A stretch of DNA of 64,000 bases from Caulobacter vibrioides (GTDB lineage: Bacteria > Pseudomonadota > Alphaproteobacteria > Caulobacterales > Caulobacteraceae): NCBI RefSeq assembly GCF_002858865.1, contig NZ_PJRR01000019.1:434001-498000 (forward strand), given 5' to 3'. The notes beneath the pieces are model-generated. The model had not been told where the DNA came from. It worked only from the letters and a program-made list of their open reading frames with translations, and made no database searches. This document shows positions 14,708 to 23,928 of the stretch, in pieces. A program made the translations under genes and the position numbers. Position 1 is the stretch's first letter. The number at the start of each line of letters is the position of its first letter.

Positions 14708-17632
14708 TTAGCGCGCGTAGACCGACAGGCGATTGAGGGTCTCGCCGTCCACCGATCCGGTGGAGGGCAGACCCTGATCACGCTGATAGGCCGCGATCGC
14801 CATGCGCAGGGCGGGCGACGAGACACCGTCGCGCGGCCCCTGGTAATAGCCCAGCTGCGACAGGACACGCTGCGCAACGCCAAGGTTGGCGTTTGCGGCG
14901 GCCGGCGCAGCGGTCGACAGACTGGCGGTCTGGACCTGAGTCTGCGGACGGAAGGCTAAGGCCGAGCGGTCAGCGGTCTGCTGGGCCTCTGCGGTCAGCT
15001 GCGAGCGCAGCGCCGTGGCGCGGCCCCGCGCGGTCGAATCCCCAGCGCGGCCGGCGATCACATACCATTTGTAGGCTTCGGCCGGATTCTGGCTGACGCC
15101 CAGTCCGCTTTCGTAGAGCTGAGCCAGGTTGAACTGACTGTCGACCAGGCCCATGTCGGCGGCCTTGCGGAACCAGCTGGCGGCCGTCGTCGAATTGCGC
15201 GGACCGCCCTCGCCCTTGAAGTAGTAGAGGGCCAGGTTGTGCATGGCCCGCGGATCGCCACCGTTGGCGGCGCGCTCACTCCAGCGGCGCGCTTCGGCCA
15301 TATCGACCTTCACGCCGTTCTTGCCGCCCTCGTACATCTTCGAGAGGTAGAACTGCGCGGCCGGGTAGCCGCCATTGGCGGCGCGCTTCAGTAGCTCGAC
15401 GCCCGAGCGATCCCCCGACTCGATCTTACGGACCGCGTCCTCGAACAGGGCCTTGGCTTCGTTGGTCGGCGGGGCTGCAGGGGCCTCGACCTCGGCTGGG
15501 ACGACCTTGCCCGTCGTCAGCGCGACGGCGGCGCGCGGCGCGCCGGGGGTCGTGTCAGCCTCGGGACCATTCACCTCGACATCGGCCTTGCGACCAGCGA
15601 TCGCCTGGGCGACGCGGCTGGGCGAGTTGTTGCCGTCGTCGGTGTTCAGCAGCAGCAGGCCGCCCACGCCGGCCCCGAGCGCGCCGGCGGCGGCGAAGAC
15701 AACGAGGGCCGTCGTCACGGTCGCGCCCAAGCGCGCCTTCGACTTCTTGGTCGAGAAACCGCCAAAGCCGCCGAACAGCGCGCCGCTGGCCTTGGAAGCC
15801 TTTTCCTTCTTCGCCGACTTGGCCTTGCCGCCCTTGCCTTCCGAGGCGGCGGCGGCGCGCGCGGCGGCGCGGGCCTGCTCGATGATATCGCGGGTCGACA
15901 TCGGACGCGACGGCTCGGCGGGCGCGAAGTCGGAGACCTCAGGCTCGACTTCATAGCGCGGGCTTTCCGGCTCGAAGCCATCGGCGATCGCGTAGTCATC
16001 GTGTGCGAAGGCCGGTTCTTCCGGCTCCGCAGCCGGGAACTCCGCCACCTCGAAGCTACGTGCCGGCGCAGGCGGCGCATCAAACGCGTCAGCCTCATCC
16101 TCAGACGTGCTGAACGAGGCGGCCTGGCTGAAATAGTTGTCCTCGAAGGGCGAAGCCGCCGGCGGAACCGGACGCTGAGCAGTCGCAACCGGCGCCGGAG
16201 CCTGCGCGGGCGGCGGCGACGGCGGCGCAGCTTCCAGCTTCCGCTGCGCCTCGGACAGACGGCTGTCGATCTTTTCGCGCGCTTCTTCCAGCATGCGGAG
16301 CGTGCGCTCTTCGCTCTGGCGGATGCGGTCGACCAGTTCCTGGCTGGAACGTTCGTGGCGTTGGTTCAGGCGCTCTGTGACGCGGGCGACCTGTTCGCCG
16401 ACATCGTCGATGGCCAGGGCGTTGCGTCGCTCGGCGCTGCCGATCCGCTCGGCCAGCTTCTCGGTGATCCGGGCGATCTCGCCGCCCAGCTTTTCAAGGG
16501 CCTGGGCTTGAACGCTATCGGCGCGATTGAGCTTGTGCTCGACGCTGGCGGCGATCCGCGCAACCTCGCCACCGACCTGCTCGATAGCGCTGGCGTTGCG
16601 GCTCTCGGCGGCGTGGACGCGGCGATTGAACGCGTCAGCGACACCGACAATCTCGCGGCCCATACGCTCAATGGCCTGGGCCGAGCGCTGTTCGGCCGCC
16701 TGCACGTGGGCCGCCATCTCGCCGAGCTTGCGCTCCATGCGATCGAAACGTCCGTCGGCGCTTTCGCGAAGCTTGGCCGCCATTTCCAGGCGAGCGGCTT
16801 CCATCTTCTGCGTGAGGGTGGCCGCCAGGCTGTCCAGGCCCTCCTGAACGCCCGTGGCGGGATTGGCGGTCTCGACGGCGCCCAAGCGCTGATCCAGGGC
16901 CTGGAACGACGCGCCCAGTTCGCGCAGCGCGTCGCTGGTGCGGGTTTCGGCGGCTTCGAGGCGTTCGCCCAGTCGCGCGACCACAGCCTCGACCAGCGCG
17001 CTGGGATCGCCCGAGCTCTGCTGGTTCAGCTTGGCTTCCAGGGTCGCGATCGCCTCGCGCGTCCGCGCCTCGCCTTCGTAAAGGTGTCCGGCGACCTTGC
17101 CCAAGGCGCCTTCCAGCGCGCGCAACGCCTCGGCCGAGCGCGGACCCGCCGCCTCGCTCTCGATCCGGCGCAGACGTTCGGTGGCCCGAGCCTGCTCGGT
17201 CTTCAGTTCGTCGACAGCGCCCTCGAACCGGGCGGCGACGGCGATCTGCTCACGTTCGGATGCGCCCAGACGCGTCAGGGCGTCACGGACGGAGTGATCG
17301 ATGCCGGTGATGGCGGCGGCGTTGCGCCCCTCGGCGGCTTCAATGCGTTGGGTCAGGCGATCCAGCGCCAGCGCGACGCGACCAACCTCATCTGCCGGAT
17401 GCTCGGCGATCTCGATGCGCGGCGGCGCATCATCTTTGACAATCTCGAGATAGGCGCGGTTGGGGACATCGTCCCCCGCGAGACGCGGATCAGCGGTCTG
17501 ACCATCGCCTTCGATGATCATTCGGTTCAGCCATTCACCCAAAGTCATGCCGGAGCGACGCGCGAGGTCTTTCGCGACCTCCCGTGCCTTGGGGTCAATC
17601 CCCTTAACGCTCCATGGCGAAGCCGCCGTCAT
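14708..17632 (-). CDS. podJ: Polar organelle development protein PodJ
   Basis: At 974 residues it matches full-length Caulobacter PodJ. Order of parts: a short N-terminal region (PWSVKGIDPKAREVAKDLAR), a long coiled-coil region of repeated AAEXRNAXAIEXVGXEVARI units from about 80 to 490, an acidic Pro-rich linker, one membrane segment near 637-662 (ATVTTALVVFAAAGALGAGV), periplasmic Sel1/TPR repeats at about 730-860 and a C-terminal peptidoglycan-binding domain after about 910. From studies in C. crescentus, PodJ marks the new pole, recruits PleC and is needed for pili and holdfast; proteolysis makes a short form. Five GANTC sites lie within 120 bases upstream, consistent with cell-cycle control. 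The ATG at 17632 fits the known N-terminus. Confidence 0.95.
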   Translation of the reverse strand: MTAASPWSVKGIDPKAREVAKDLARRSGMTLGEWLNRMIIEGDGQTADPRLAGDDVPNRAYLEIVKDDAPPRIEIAEHPADEVGRVALALDRLTQRIEAAEGRNAAAITGIDHSVRDALTRLGASEREQIAVAARFEGAVDELKTEQARATERLRRIESEAAGPRSAEALRALEGALGKVAGHLYEGEARTREAIATLEAKLNQQSSGDPSALVEAVVARLGERLEAAETRTSDALRELGASFQALDQRLGAVETANPATGVQEGLDSLAATLTQKMEAARLEMAAKLRESADGRFDRMERKLGEMAAHVQAAEQRSAQAIERMGREIVGVADAFNRRVHAAESRNASAIEQVGGEVARIAASVEHKLNRADSVQAQALEKLGGEIARITEKLAERIGSAERRNALAIDDVGEQVARVTERLNQRHERSSQELVDRIRQSEERTLRMLEEAREKIDSRLSEAQRKLEAAPPSPPPAQAPAPVATAQRPVPPAASPFEDNYFSQAASFSTSEDEADAFDAPPAPARSFEVAEFPAAEPEEPAFAHDDYAIADGFEPESPRYEVEPEVSDFAPAEPSRPMSTRDIIEQARAAARAAAASEGKGGKAKSAKKEKASKASGALFGGFGGFSTKKSKARLGATVTTALVVFAAAGALGAGVGGLLLLNTDDGNNSPSRVAQAIAGRKADVEVNGPEADTTPGAPRAAVALTTGKVVPAEVEAPAAPPTNEAKALFEDAVRKIESGDRSGVELLKRAANGGYPAAQFYLSKMYEGGKNGVKVDMAEARRWSERAANGGDPRAMHNLALYYFKGEGGPRNSTTAASWFRKAADMGLVDSQFNLAQLYESGLGVSQNPAEAYKWYVIAGRAGDSTARGRATALRSQLTAEAQQTADRSALAFRPQTQVQTASLSTAAPAAANANLGVAQRVLSQLGYYQGPRDGVSSPALRMAIAAYQRDQGLPSTGSVDGETLNRLSVYAR

Positions 17633-17840
17633 GCGAATCGATCTCCCCGCACCTGGGGAAAACGCTAGTCACCGATTCCTAGGGTGTAAACGCGACGAAA
17701 ACGCCAGATGTAGTGGCTGTGCGATTCACTGTGGAGGAATCAGGACAGAGTCCCATCACTCTGTAGCGCGGTTCAAAAGCAAGAGGGTTAACACTGGTTA
17801 ACCATTTGCCAGGCGGATTGTCGCAGGCCTAGAAGCGCGC
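17633..17840. promoter_or_regulatory. podJ upstream region with clustered GANTC sites
   Basis: GANTC sites are at 17635, 17674, 17723, 17737 and 17748 (first base of each). Two GGTTAAC words at 17786-17792 and 17796-17802, ten bases apart, resemble CtrA half-sites, but the TTAA spacing is six rather than the consensus seven. The region lies between podJ (leftward) and a small membrane protein gene (rightward), so it serves both promoters. GcrA, CcrM and CtrA are the regulators known to read such sites in Caulobacter. Confidence 0.7.
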
Positions 17841-18056
17841 ATGGACCTGCCCGTCACCGCCGCCGCCGCGATCCTGTTCCTGATGCTCGCCGTGCTCTTC
17901 GGTTGGCTGGGCGCGCGTCCGATCAATATTCTCAAGGGTCCGCGGCTGATCCCTTGGCGGCCGATGATGATGATCTGCGTGGTCGGACTGATGCTGATGC
18001 TGGTGCATCTGGTGAACCTGCTAGGCGTCCAGACGGGTAACCAGACGCGCTACTAG
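17841..18056 (+). CDS. Small two-helix membrane protein
   Basis: A 71-residue protein with two membrane segments: AAAAILFLMLAVLFGWLGA near the N-terminus and PMMMICVVGLMLMLVHLVNL near the C-terminus. They are joined by RPINILKGPRLIPWRPM. The RxIPWR motif between helices occurs in short conserved alphaproteobacterial membrane proteins of unknown function. The gene shares the podJ upstream region, with the GGTTAAC pair about 40-55 bases before its ATG. Its stop overlaps the stop of the convergent MprF-like gene by three bases. Codon use is good for a real gene. Confidence 0.72.
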   Translation: MDLPVTAAAAILFLMLAVLFGWLGARPINILKGPRLIPWRPMMMICVVGLMLMLVHLVNLLGVQTGNQTRY

Positions 18057-19714
18057 GTCGCGGCCTTCTCCGGGAGCTTCTTGGGTCGTTTCGCCAGGCC
18101 GGAGACCCCACCGGACGACAGCAGCCCGATGTCGGCGAGCAGGAACGGGATCGCCCACTTCTGAGGCGCGGCAATGTAGCGCGGCTGCCAGACTGGGTCG
18201 TACTTGTCCTTGTAGCGACGCACACCCTGGAAGTTATAGATCTCCTCGCCGCGCTCGTAGAGCAGCCGGCCGACGCGCGACATGATCGGGGCCAGTGGGC
18301 GATCCTGCAGACCCGCCAGCGGCGCGACGCCGAACTCGAAGGCGCTGTATCCCTCGTCCTTGCCCCACTGCAGCAGCTCGACGAACAGATAGTCCATGAC
18401 GTTTTTGGGCGCTTCGTCAGAGTAGCGCATCAGGTCCATGGAGAACGCCGTCTTGGCGGCCGTCGTCCACAGCGTGGCGAAGGCGACGATCTTGCCTTCA
18501 CTGCGAACAACCGCGACGGGGAACTCGGCCACATAACGTGGGTCAAAGCCCCCCATCGAGAAGCTCTTTTCGCCGCCCGCGTGATGCGAGAGCCAGGAGT
18601 CCGAGATGGACTTCAGCTCGTCCATCATGGCCGGCGCCGCGCCCACAGGCAGGACCTCGAACGCCGCGCCGCCTTCCCCGGCCTTACGCCAGTTCCGGCG
18701 CAGCACCTCGCGACGCCGCCCAACCAGGCTGAACGCCTCAAGCGGCACCGCCGCGCTCTCCCCGGTCTTCTGGATGGCCAGACCCAGATCCACCGTGTCG
18801 GGAAGATCGTCGGGTCCGAGACCATAGAAGCCCGCGCGCGCGGCGTGGGCGTCGGCCAGTTCGCGGAAGCGCCAGAACAGCTCCATGCGCTCCTCGCGCT
18901 TGCCGACGGGCGGACCGAGCGCGATCCACGAGCGGCCGCGGACCCCGAACATCAGGAAGGTCTCGCCTGACGCCGAGAACAGAAACCGCTTGTCGCCCAG
19001 CAGCGCGAGGTTGGCGCTGGGCTCGGCGCCCTCGGCCTTGGCCAGAATGGCGCGCACCCGGTCAAACTCGGGATCGGTGTCGTCGACCACGGGCGGGGTC
19101 GCCGCCGTCGCGATCAGGCGCCAGACGCCGACGCCAAGCAGGACAATAGCCGCGGCGACCGACGAGCGGATGGCCCGGGCCGCCTCGTCGTGATCCTGCA
19201 GGATCCTGATCCAGGACTTGTCAGCGAACTCTGTGTGGTTGAACGACCACCAGCCCAGGACCGACGCCCCGACGATGGCGGCAGCCGCTGAGAGCAGCCA
19301 CCCCGGCGTGATCTCCATCTTGGTGAGCGCGGCCTTCCGGGGAAACGCGTCGTGGAACGGCAGGATCACAAAGAAGCAGACCAGCAGCATGGCGGTCTCT
19401 TCCCAGTTCAGGCCTTTGAAAATGGCGAGAACGGCCGAGGCCCCCAGCACGATCAGAGCGGCCCACCAGGCCGCGCCGAGCCGCGCACGCAGGCCAAAGG
19501 CCAGCAGCAGCAGCACGAGACCCAAAATTGAGGAAAAGAAGTGGCTGATCTCGATCAGCAGGTCCGGCGCGAAGGCCAGAAGAAGCAGGAAACGGGTCGG
19601 TTCGGACGGCGTCGCCCCGGAGGCCAACAGCATGACACCCGCCGACGCGGCCAGGATCGCCGCCACGGTGGGGGCGATCGCATGGGCCGCGGGCCTGAAA
19701 ACTGTCGAGGACAT
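18053..19714 (-). CDS. MprF-like DUF2156 membrane protein (phosphatidylglycerol lysyltransferase family)
   Basis: A 553-residue protein with about six membrane helices in the first 220 residues and a cytoplasmic C-terminal DUF2156 domain, built of two GNAT-like folds. The latter is the aminoacyl-transfer domain of MprF; typical pieces are FLMFGVRGRSWIALGPPVG, the tyrosine-rich NFQGVRRYKDKYDPVWQPRY and YSAFEFGVAPLAG. MprF proteins attach lysine or alanine to phosphatidylglycerol and so reduce the negative charge of the membrane. The N-terminal half has fewer helices than a full flippase, so flippase activity is doubtful. It converges on the small membrane protein gene and diverges from the acyl-CoA dehydrogenase operon. 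Confidence 0.8.
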   Translation of the reverse strand: MSSTVFRPAAHAIAPTVAAILAASAGVMLLASGATPSEPTRFLLLLAFAPDLLIEISHFFSSILGLVLLLLAFGLRARLGAAWWAALIVLGASAVLAIFKGLNWEETAMLLVCFFVILPFHDAFPRKAALTKMEITPGWLLSAAAAIVGASVLGWWSFNHTEFADKSWIRILQDHDEAARAIRSSVAAAIVLLGVGVWRLIATAATPPVVDDTDPEFDRVRAILAKAEGAEPSANLALLGDKRFLFSASGETFLMFGVRGRSWIALGPPVGKREERMELFWRFRELADAHAARAGFYGLGPDDLPDTVDLGLAIQKTGESAAVPLEAFSLVGRRREVLRRNWRKAGEGGAAFEVLPVGAAPAMMDELKSISDSWLSHHAGGEKSFSMGGFDPRYVAEFPVAVVRSEGKIVAFATLWTTAAKTAFSMDLMRYSDEAPKNVMDYLFVELLQWGKDEGYSAFEFGVAPLAGLQDRPLAPIMSRVGRLLYERGEEIYNFQGVRRYKDKYDPVWQPRYIAAPQKWAIPFLLADIGLLSSGGVSGLAKRPKKLPEKAAT

Positions 19715-19888
19715 CCAGATCCCGAAATCGCGAATCCCCGAGGGATCCAGGAGCAGCCGCTTCTATATCGCGTAATCCCCGGCGTGGTCGCGCGCCAAGA
19801 TGCGAACGATCGTTTGAATCAGCTTGCCGCCGCCGTGGCGAGGGGTAGTGTGTCGGCCAAACACCGGTCCGCTTAGGGAGATGAGACC

Positions 19889-21094
19889 ATGGCCGATTTC
19901 GGGGGAACCGATCTCGACGCCTTCCGCGCCGATACCCGCGCCTGGCTCGAAGCCAACTATCCAAAGTCCCTGAACGCGCCGATGGGCGAGGACGAGGCCC
20001 CGTGGGGCGGCCGCAAGATGGTGTGGAAGAACCCCGACGCCAAGCTGTGGCTCGACCGCATGGCCGAACGCGGCTGGACCGCCCCGATGTGGCCCAAGGA
20101 ATACGGCGGCGGCGGCCTCTCCAAGGCCCAGAACAAGGTTCTGGAACAGGAGCTTCGCCGCCTCAAGGCGCGCCCGGCCCTGATGAGCTTCGGCGTCTGG
20201 ATGCTGGGCCCGGTGCTGCTGGAATACGCCACCGAGGAGCAGAAGCAGCGTTTCCTGCCCGCGATCGTCCGCGGTGAAACCCGCTGGTGCCAGGGCTATA
20301 GCGAACCCGGTGCGGGCTCTGACCTCGCCTCGCTGCAGACCAAGTGCGAGGACAAGGGTGACCACTATCTGATCAACGGCCAGAAGGTCTGGACCAGCTA
20401 CGCCGACCAGGCCGACTGGATTTTCTGTCTGGTGCGCACCGACACCAGCAAGAAGCACGAGGGCATCTCGTTCGTGCTGTTCGACATGACCTCGCCCGGC
20501 GTCGAGGCCCGCCCGATCAAGCTGATCAGCGGCTCCTCGCCCTTCTGCGAGACCTTCTTCGACAATGTGAAGGTCCCGAAGGAACAGCTCGTCGGCAAGC
20601 TGAACGGCGGCTGGGACATCGCCAAGCGCCTGCTGCAGTACGAACGCCAGAACATCAGCGCCTCGGGCTTTGGCGGCGGCGGCGGCCTGTCGGTCGTCGA
20701 GGCGGCCAAGAAGGAGCTCGGTGTCGACAGCGAAGGTCGCATCGCCGACGGCGATTTCCGCGCGCGTCTGGCGGCTCACTCGATGGACGCCCACGCCTTC
20801 ATGCTGACCGTGCGCCGCGCCGAGGCGGAGTCCAAGCAGGGCTCGGGCCCCAGCGCCGCCGTCTCGATCATCAAGTACGCCGCCGCCAAGATGAACCAGG
20901 AGCGCACCGAGCTGCTGGTCGAGGCCCTGGGACTTCAGGGCCTGGGCTGGTCGGGCGAAGACTTCAGCGCCGAGGAGCTGGCCGCACCCCGCGCCATGCT
21001 GCGCGCCAAGGGCAACTCGATCGAGGGCGGCACCAGCGAGGTCAACCTCAACGTCGTCGCCAAGCGGGTCCTGGGCCTTCTGGATCACCAGTAA
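19889..21094 (+). CDS. Acyl-CoA dehydrogenase, pimeloyl-CoA dehydrogenase large-subunit type
   Basis: A 401-residue flavoprotein of the acyl-CoA dehydrogenase family. The first half contains WCQGYSEPGAGSDLASLQTK, the FAD- and substrate-binding signature, and the C-terminus has IEGGTSEVNLNVVAKRVLGL. It would oxidise an acyl-CoA to the 2,3-enoyl-CoA and pass electrons to ETF. The opening FRADTRAWLEANYPKSLNAP and the following second dehydrogenase gene match the large subunit of the PimC/PimD-type two-subunit enzyme that acts on dicarboxylyl-CoAs. GGGAGATGAGACC precedes the ATG and provides the ribosome site. The partner gene starts 72 bases after the stop. Confidence 0.88.
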   Translation: MADFGGTDLDAFRADTRAWLEANYPKSLNAPMGEDEAPWGGRKMVWKNPDAKLWLDRMAERGWTAPMWPKEYGGGGLSKAQNKVLEQELRRLKARPALMSFGVWMLGPVLLEYATEEQKQRFLPAIVRGETRWCQGYSEPGAGSDLASLQTKCEDKGDHYLINGQKVWTSYADQADWIFCLVRTDTSKKHEGISFVLFDMTSPGVEARPIKLISGSSPFCETFFDNVKVPKEQLVGKLNGGWDIAKRLLQYERQNISASGFGGGGGLSVVEAAKKELGVDSEGRIADGDFRARLAAHSMDAHAFMLTVRRAEAESKQGSGPSAAVSIIKYAAAKMNQERTELLVEALGLQGLGWSGEDFSAEELAAPRAMLRAKGNSIEGGTSEVNLNVVAKRVLGLLDHQ

Positions 21095-21166
21095 CCCTCC
21101 GAGCCGTAAGCCGCGCGCGCCGTCGGAACGGCGCGCCAAGACCAAGACTTTTCAAGGAGCCTGAAC

Positions 21167-22300
21167 ATGGCCGTCCTGACCGAAGAACAGACGATGCTGC
21201 GCGACACCGCCAAGGGCTGGGCCAGCGAAAGCGCCCCCGTCGGCGCCCTGCGCAAGCTGCGCGACAGCAAGAGCAAGCAGACCTTCGACCCCGCCGCCTG
21301 GGCCGAGATGGGCCAGATGGGCTGGGCCGGCGTGATCGTGCCCGAGGCCTATGACGGCTCGGCCTTCGGCTATCTGGGCCTGGGCCTGATCCTGGAAGAG
21401 ACCGGCCGGACCCTGGCCGCCTCCCCGCTCCTCTCCACCGCCATGATCGCCGCTTCGGCGCTGCAGCTGGGCGGCTCCGACGCTCAGAAGCAGGCTTGGC
21501 TGCCCAAGATCGCCACCGGCGAGGCCGTGGCGACGCTGGCGATCGACGAAGGCGCTCACCACGCCCCCGCCCGCACCGCCCTGTCGGCGACCCAAAGCGG
21601 CGCAGGCTACGTGCTGAACGGAACCAAGACCCTGGTGCTGGACGGTGAGGCCGCCGACCTGCTGATCGTTGCGGCCCGCACCAGCGGCCAGCCGGGCGAC
21701 ACCGCCGGCCTGACCCTGTTCCTGGTCGCGGGCGACGCCGCCGGCGTGACCCGCTCGCACCTGTCGCTGATCGACTCGCGCGGCGCGGCCAAGATCGTCT
21801 TCGACGGCGTCGAGGTCGGCGCGGACGCGGTGCTGGGCGAGGTCGACAAGGGCTGGGCCATCCTGGAGCCGACCCTGGACCGCGCCTATGCGGGCCTCGC
21901 CGCCGAGATGCTGGGCAGCGCCAGCGCCGCCTTCGACATCACCCTGGATTACTTGAAGACCCGCACCCAGTTCGGCCAGGTCATCGGCACGTTCCAGGCC
22001 CTGCAACACCGCGCCGCCAAGTGGTTCACCGACCTGGAGACCACCCGCTCGTGCGTCGAAGCCGCGCTTGAGGCGCTGGACGCCGGCGCCGACAGCCGCG
22101 CGCTGGCCTCTCTGGCCAAGGCCAAGGCCAGCGAGCTGGTGCACCTGGCGTCGAACGAGATGGTGCAGATGCACGGCGGCATCGGCATGACCGACGCCCA
22201 CGACGCCGGCCTGTACATGAAGCGCGCACGCGTCACCGAGGCCCTGTTCGGCGGGGCCAGCTTCCACCGCGACCGCTACGCTCGCCTGATGGGCTTCTGA
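21167..22300 (+). CDS. Acyl-CoA dehydrogenase, pimeloyl-CoA dehydrogenase small-subunit type
   Basis: A 377-residue acyl-CoA dehydrogenase paralogue of the preceding gene. It has the N-terminal LTEEQTMLRDTAKGWASE, a middle domain and a C-terminal four-helix bundle with TRTQFGQVIGTFQALQHR and VQMHGGIGMTDAHDAGLYMK. The substrate-contact loop is weaker than in the first gene (AIDEGAHHAPAR in place of the usual TEP-GSD motif), which is typical of the small subunit in two-subunit dehydrogenases. It probably forms a heteromer with the upstream product. AAGGAGC lies nine bases before the ATG. A GC hairpin and a palindromic repeat follow the stop. Confidence 0.86.
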   Translation: MAVLTEEQTMLRDTAKGWASESAPVGALRKLRDSKSKQTFDPAAWAEMGQMGWAGVIVPEAYDGSAFGYLGLGLILEETGRTLAASPLLSTAMIAASALQLGGSDAQKQAWLPKIATGEAVATLAIDEGAHHAPARTALSATQSGAGYVLNGTKTLVLDGEAADLLIVAARTSGQPGDTAGLTLFLVAGDAAGVTRSHLSLIDSRGAAKIVFDGVEVGADAVLGEVDKGWAILEPTLDRAYAGLAAEMLGSASAAFDITLDYLKTRTQFGQVIGTFQALQHRAAKWFTDLETTRSCVEAALEALDAGADSRALASLAKAKASELVHLASNEMVQMHGGIGMTDAHDAGLYMKRARVTEALFGGASFHRDRYARLMGF

Positions 22301-22319
22301 GCGCGCCTTTCATCAACGA

Positions 22320-22349
22320 ACGGGGGCCGATCGTCCGAACGGCCCCCGT
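22320..22349 (+). terminator. GC-rich hairpin after the acyl-CoA dehydrogenase operon
   Basis: ACGGGGGCCG (22320-22329) and CGGCCCCCGT (22340-22349) form a perfect ten-base stem with a ten-base loop, 19 bases after the stop. No T-run follows, so termination strength is uncertain. Confidence 0.65.
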
Positions 22350-22365
22350 CTAAACCTGGCAGGAC

Positions 22366-22482
22366 TAGAGCCTGTCTGGTTTAGATGGAACCATCTAAAC
22401 CAGATAAACAGGCTCTAAAATCAAACACTTAGAGACCTTTCAAACGCTTTAGATGATTCCATCTAAAGCTAAAGGGCTCTAA
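22366..22482. repeat. Two-unit palindromic repeat with a CcrM (GANTC) site
   Basis: Unit one (22366-22417) starts TAGAGCCTGTCTGG, has the core TTTAGATGGAACCATCTAAA and ends AACAGGCTCTA. Unit two (22429-22482) has the core CTTTAGATGATTCCATCTAAAG, with GATTC at 22455-22459, and ends AAGGGCTCTAA. The whole is nearly the exact reverse complement of the copy at 53766-53882. It lies between the convergent acyl-CoA dehydrogenase and pyk genes. Confidence 0.88.
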
Positions 22483-23909
22483 CGCCGGCGCGCCGGCGCC
22501 GGCGCATGCGCCAGACGCAGAAGGTTCGCTGCGCCCGGAGCGCCAAAGGGCGTGCCCGCGACGACCAGCAGTCGCTCACCGGGCGCCACCAGGCCGAGCT
22601 CCAACGCCTTGCTCGACGCGTCCGTCGTGACGACCTCCAGGCTGTCGGGCTGAGCGCTGACGCGCGGCTCCACACCCCAGACCAGGCACATGCGACGCAC
22701 GGCGCTGATCTCGGGCGACAGGGCCAGCACCGGCTGCAAGGGGCGCTCGCGCGAGAGGCGGCGCGCGGTCGCGCCCGTGGTGGTGAAGGCCACGAGGCAC
22801 TTGGTGGACCCCGACTTGGCCGCCCCGGCGGCGGCGACCACCAGCACGTCGGCGTCCACGTCGTCGTGGCTCTGCTCGGCGTACATCAGCTCTGGCCACT
22901 TCGGGTCACGCTCAACGCGTTCGATGATGCGGTTCATCATCGAGACCGACTCTTCGGGATAGTCACCCGCCGCCGACTCCGCCGACAGCATCACCGCATC
23001 GGCGCCCTCATAGACGGCGTTGGCGACGTCCGACGCCTCGGCCCGCGTAGGGGTCGGCGAGCTGGTCATCGACTCCAGCATCTGGGTGGCGACGATCACG
23101 GGAATGCCCCGCTCACGCGCCGCGCGCAGGATTTCCTTCTGGGCGACCGGCACCTCCTCGGGCGCCATTTCGACGCCGAGATCGCCACGCGCCACCATGA
23201 CGCCGTCGCAGAGATCCAGGATCGGGCCCAGCACCTTCAGCGCCTGCGGCTTTTCGATCTTGGCCAGCACGGCGGCGCGGCCTTCGACGATCCGGCGCAG
23301 CTCGGCCATATCCTCAGGGGCCTGCACGAACGACAGCGCCACCCAGTCCACGCCCAGGCGCAGGGCGAAGGCCAGGTCCTCACGGTCCTTGGCGGTCAGC
23401 GGCGACATCGGGATGACGACATCCGGCACCGCTACGCCCTTGCGTTCCGACAGCTTGCCGCCGTTGACGACCTTGGTGTTGGCGTAGCCGGGGCCCGCAT
23501 CCGTCACGGTCATCCGCAGCTTGCCGTCGTCCAGCAGCAGGGTCGCGCCCGGCCGCATCGCGGTCAGGATTTCCGGGTGCGGGAGATGCACGCGCGTCTC
23601 GTCGCCCGGCGCCGGATCGCTGTCGAAGCGGAACGCCTGGCCGGCCTTCAGCATCACCGGACCATCGGCGAACTTGCCGACGCGCAGCTTGGGCCCCTGA
23701 AGGTCGGCCAGCACGCCCAGCGGACGATCGACGACCTTTTCAGCCTCGCGAATGGCCGCATAGACGGCCGCGTGGGTCTCGTGGGCGCCGTGGCTGAAGT
23801 TCAGGCGAAAGACGTCAGCCCCGGCCTTGGCCAGGGTGACGATCATGTCGAAAGAGCTCGACGCCGGACCGAGGGTGGCGACGATGCGCGAGCGACGGGC
23901 GCGGATCAT
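22479..23909 (-). CDS. pyk: Pyruvate kinase
   Basis: A 476-residue pyruvate kinase, which makes pyruvate and ATP from phosphoenolpyruvate and ADP. Visible hallmarks are the N-terminal RRSRIVATLGPASS, FRLNFSHG, the catalytic-lysine motif AVLAKIEKPQAL, MVARGDLGVEMAPEEVP, ATQMLESM and AVMLSAESAAGDYP. The ATG at 23909 opens directly with the conserved region. It lies 19 bases behind the GH3 glucosidase gene on the same strand, so the two may be co-transcribed and linked to the glucose pathway genes further right. The last 20 residues are Ala/Arg/Pro-rich and run into the palindromic repeat, whose first bases form the stop. Confidence 0.95.
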   Translation of the reverse strand: MIRARRSRIVATLGPASSSFDMIVTLAKAGADVFRLNFSHGAHETHAAVYAAIREAEKVVDRPLGVLADLQGPKLRVGKFADGPVMLKAGQAFRFDSDPAPGDETRVHLPHPEILTAMRPGATLLLDDGKLRMTVTDAGPGYANTKVVNGGKLSERKGVAVPDVVIPMSPLTAKDREDLAFALRLGVDWVALSFVQAPEDMAELRRIVEGRAAVLAKIEKPQALKVLGPILDLCDGVMVARGDLGVEMAPEEVPVAQKEILRAARERGIPVIVATQMLESMTSSPTPTRAEASDVANAVYEGADAVMLSAESAAGDYPEESVSMMNRIIERVERDPKWPELMYAEQSHDDVDADVLVVAAAGAAKSGSTKCLVAFTTTGATARRLSRERPLQPVLALSPEISAVRRMCLVWGVEPRVSAQPDSLEVVTTDASSKALELGLVAPGERLLVVAGTPFGAPGAANLLRLAHAPAPARRR

Positions 23910-23928
23910 GCCGTCGCTCCTTCATGGA

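Noticed and set aside
16001..17668. A 555-residue open frame opposite podJ
   Set aside because: podJ matches a known protein in length and layout; the antisense frame is a shadow of its coiled-coil repeats.
17788..17801. TTAA-N6-TTAA as a full CtrA box
   Set aside because: The spacing is six, not the consensus seven, so I record it only as paired half-site-like words.
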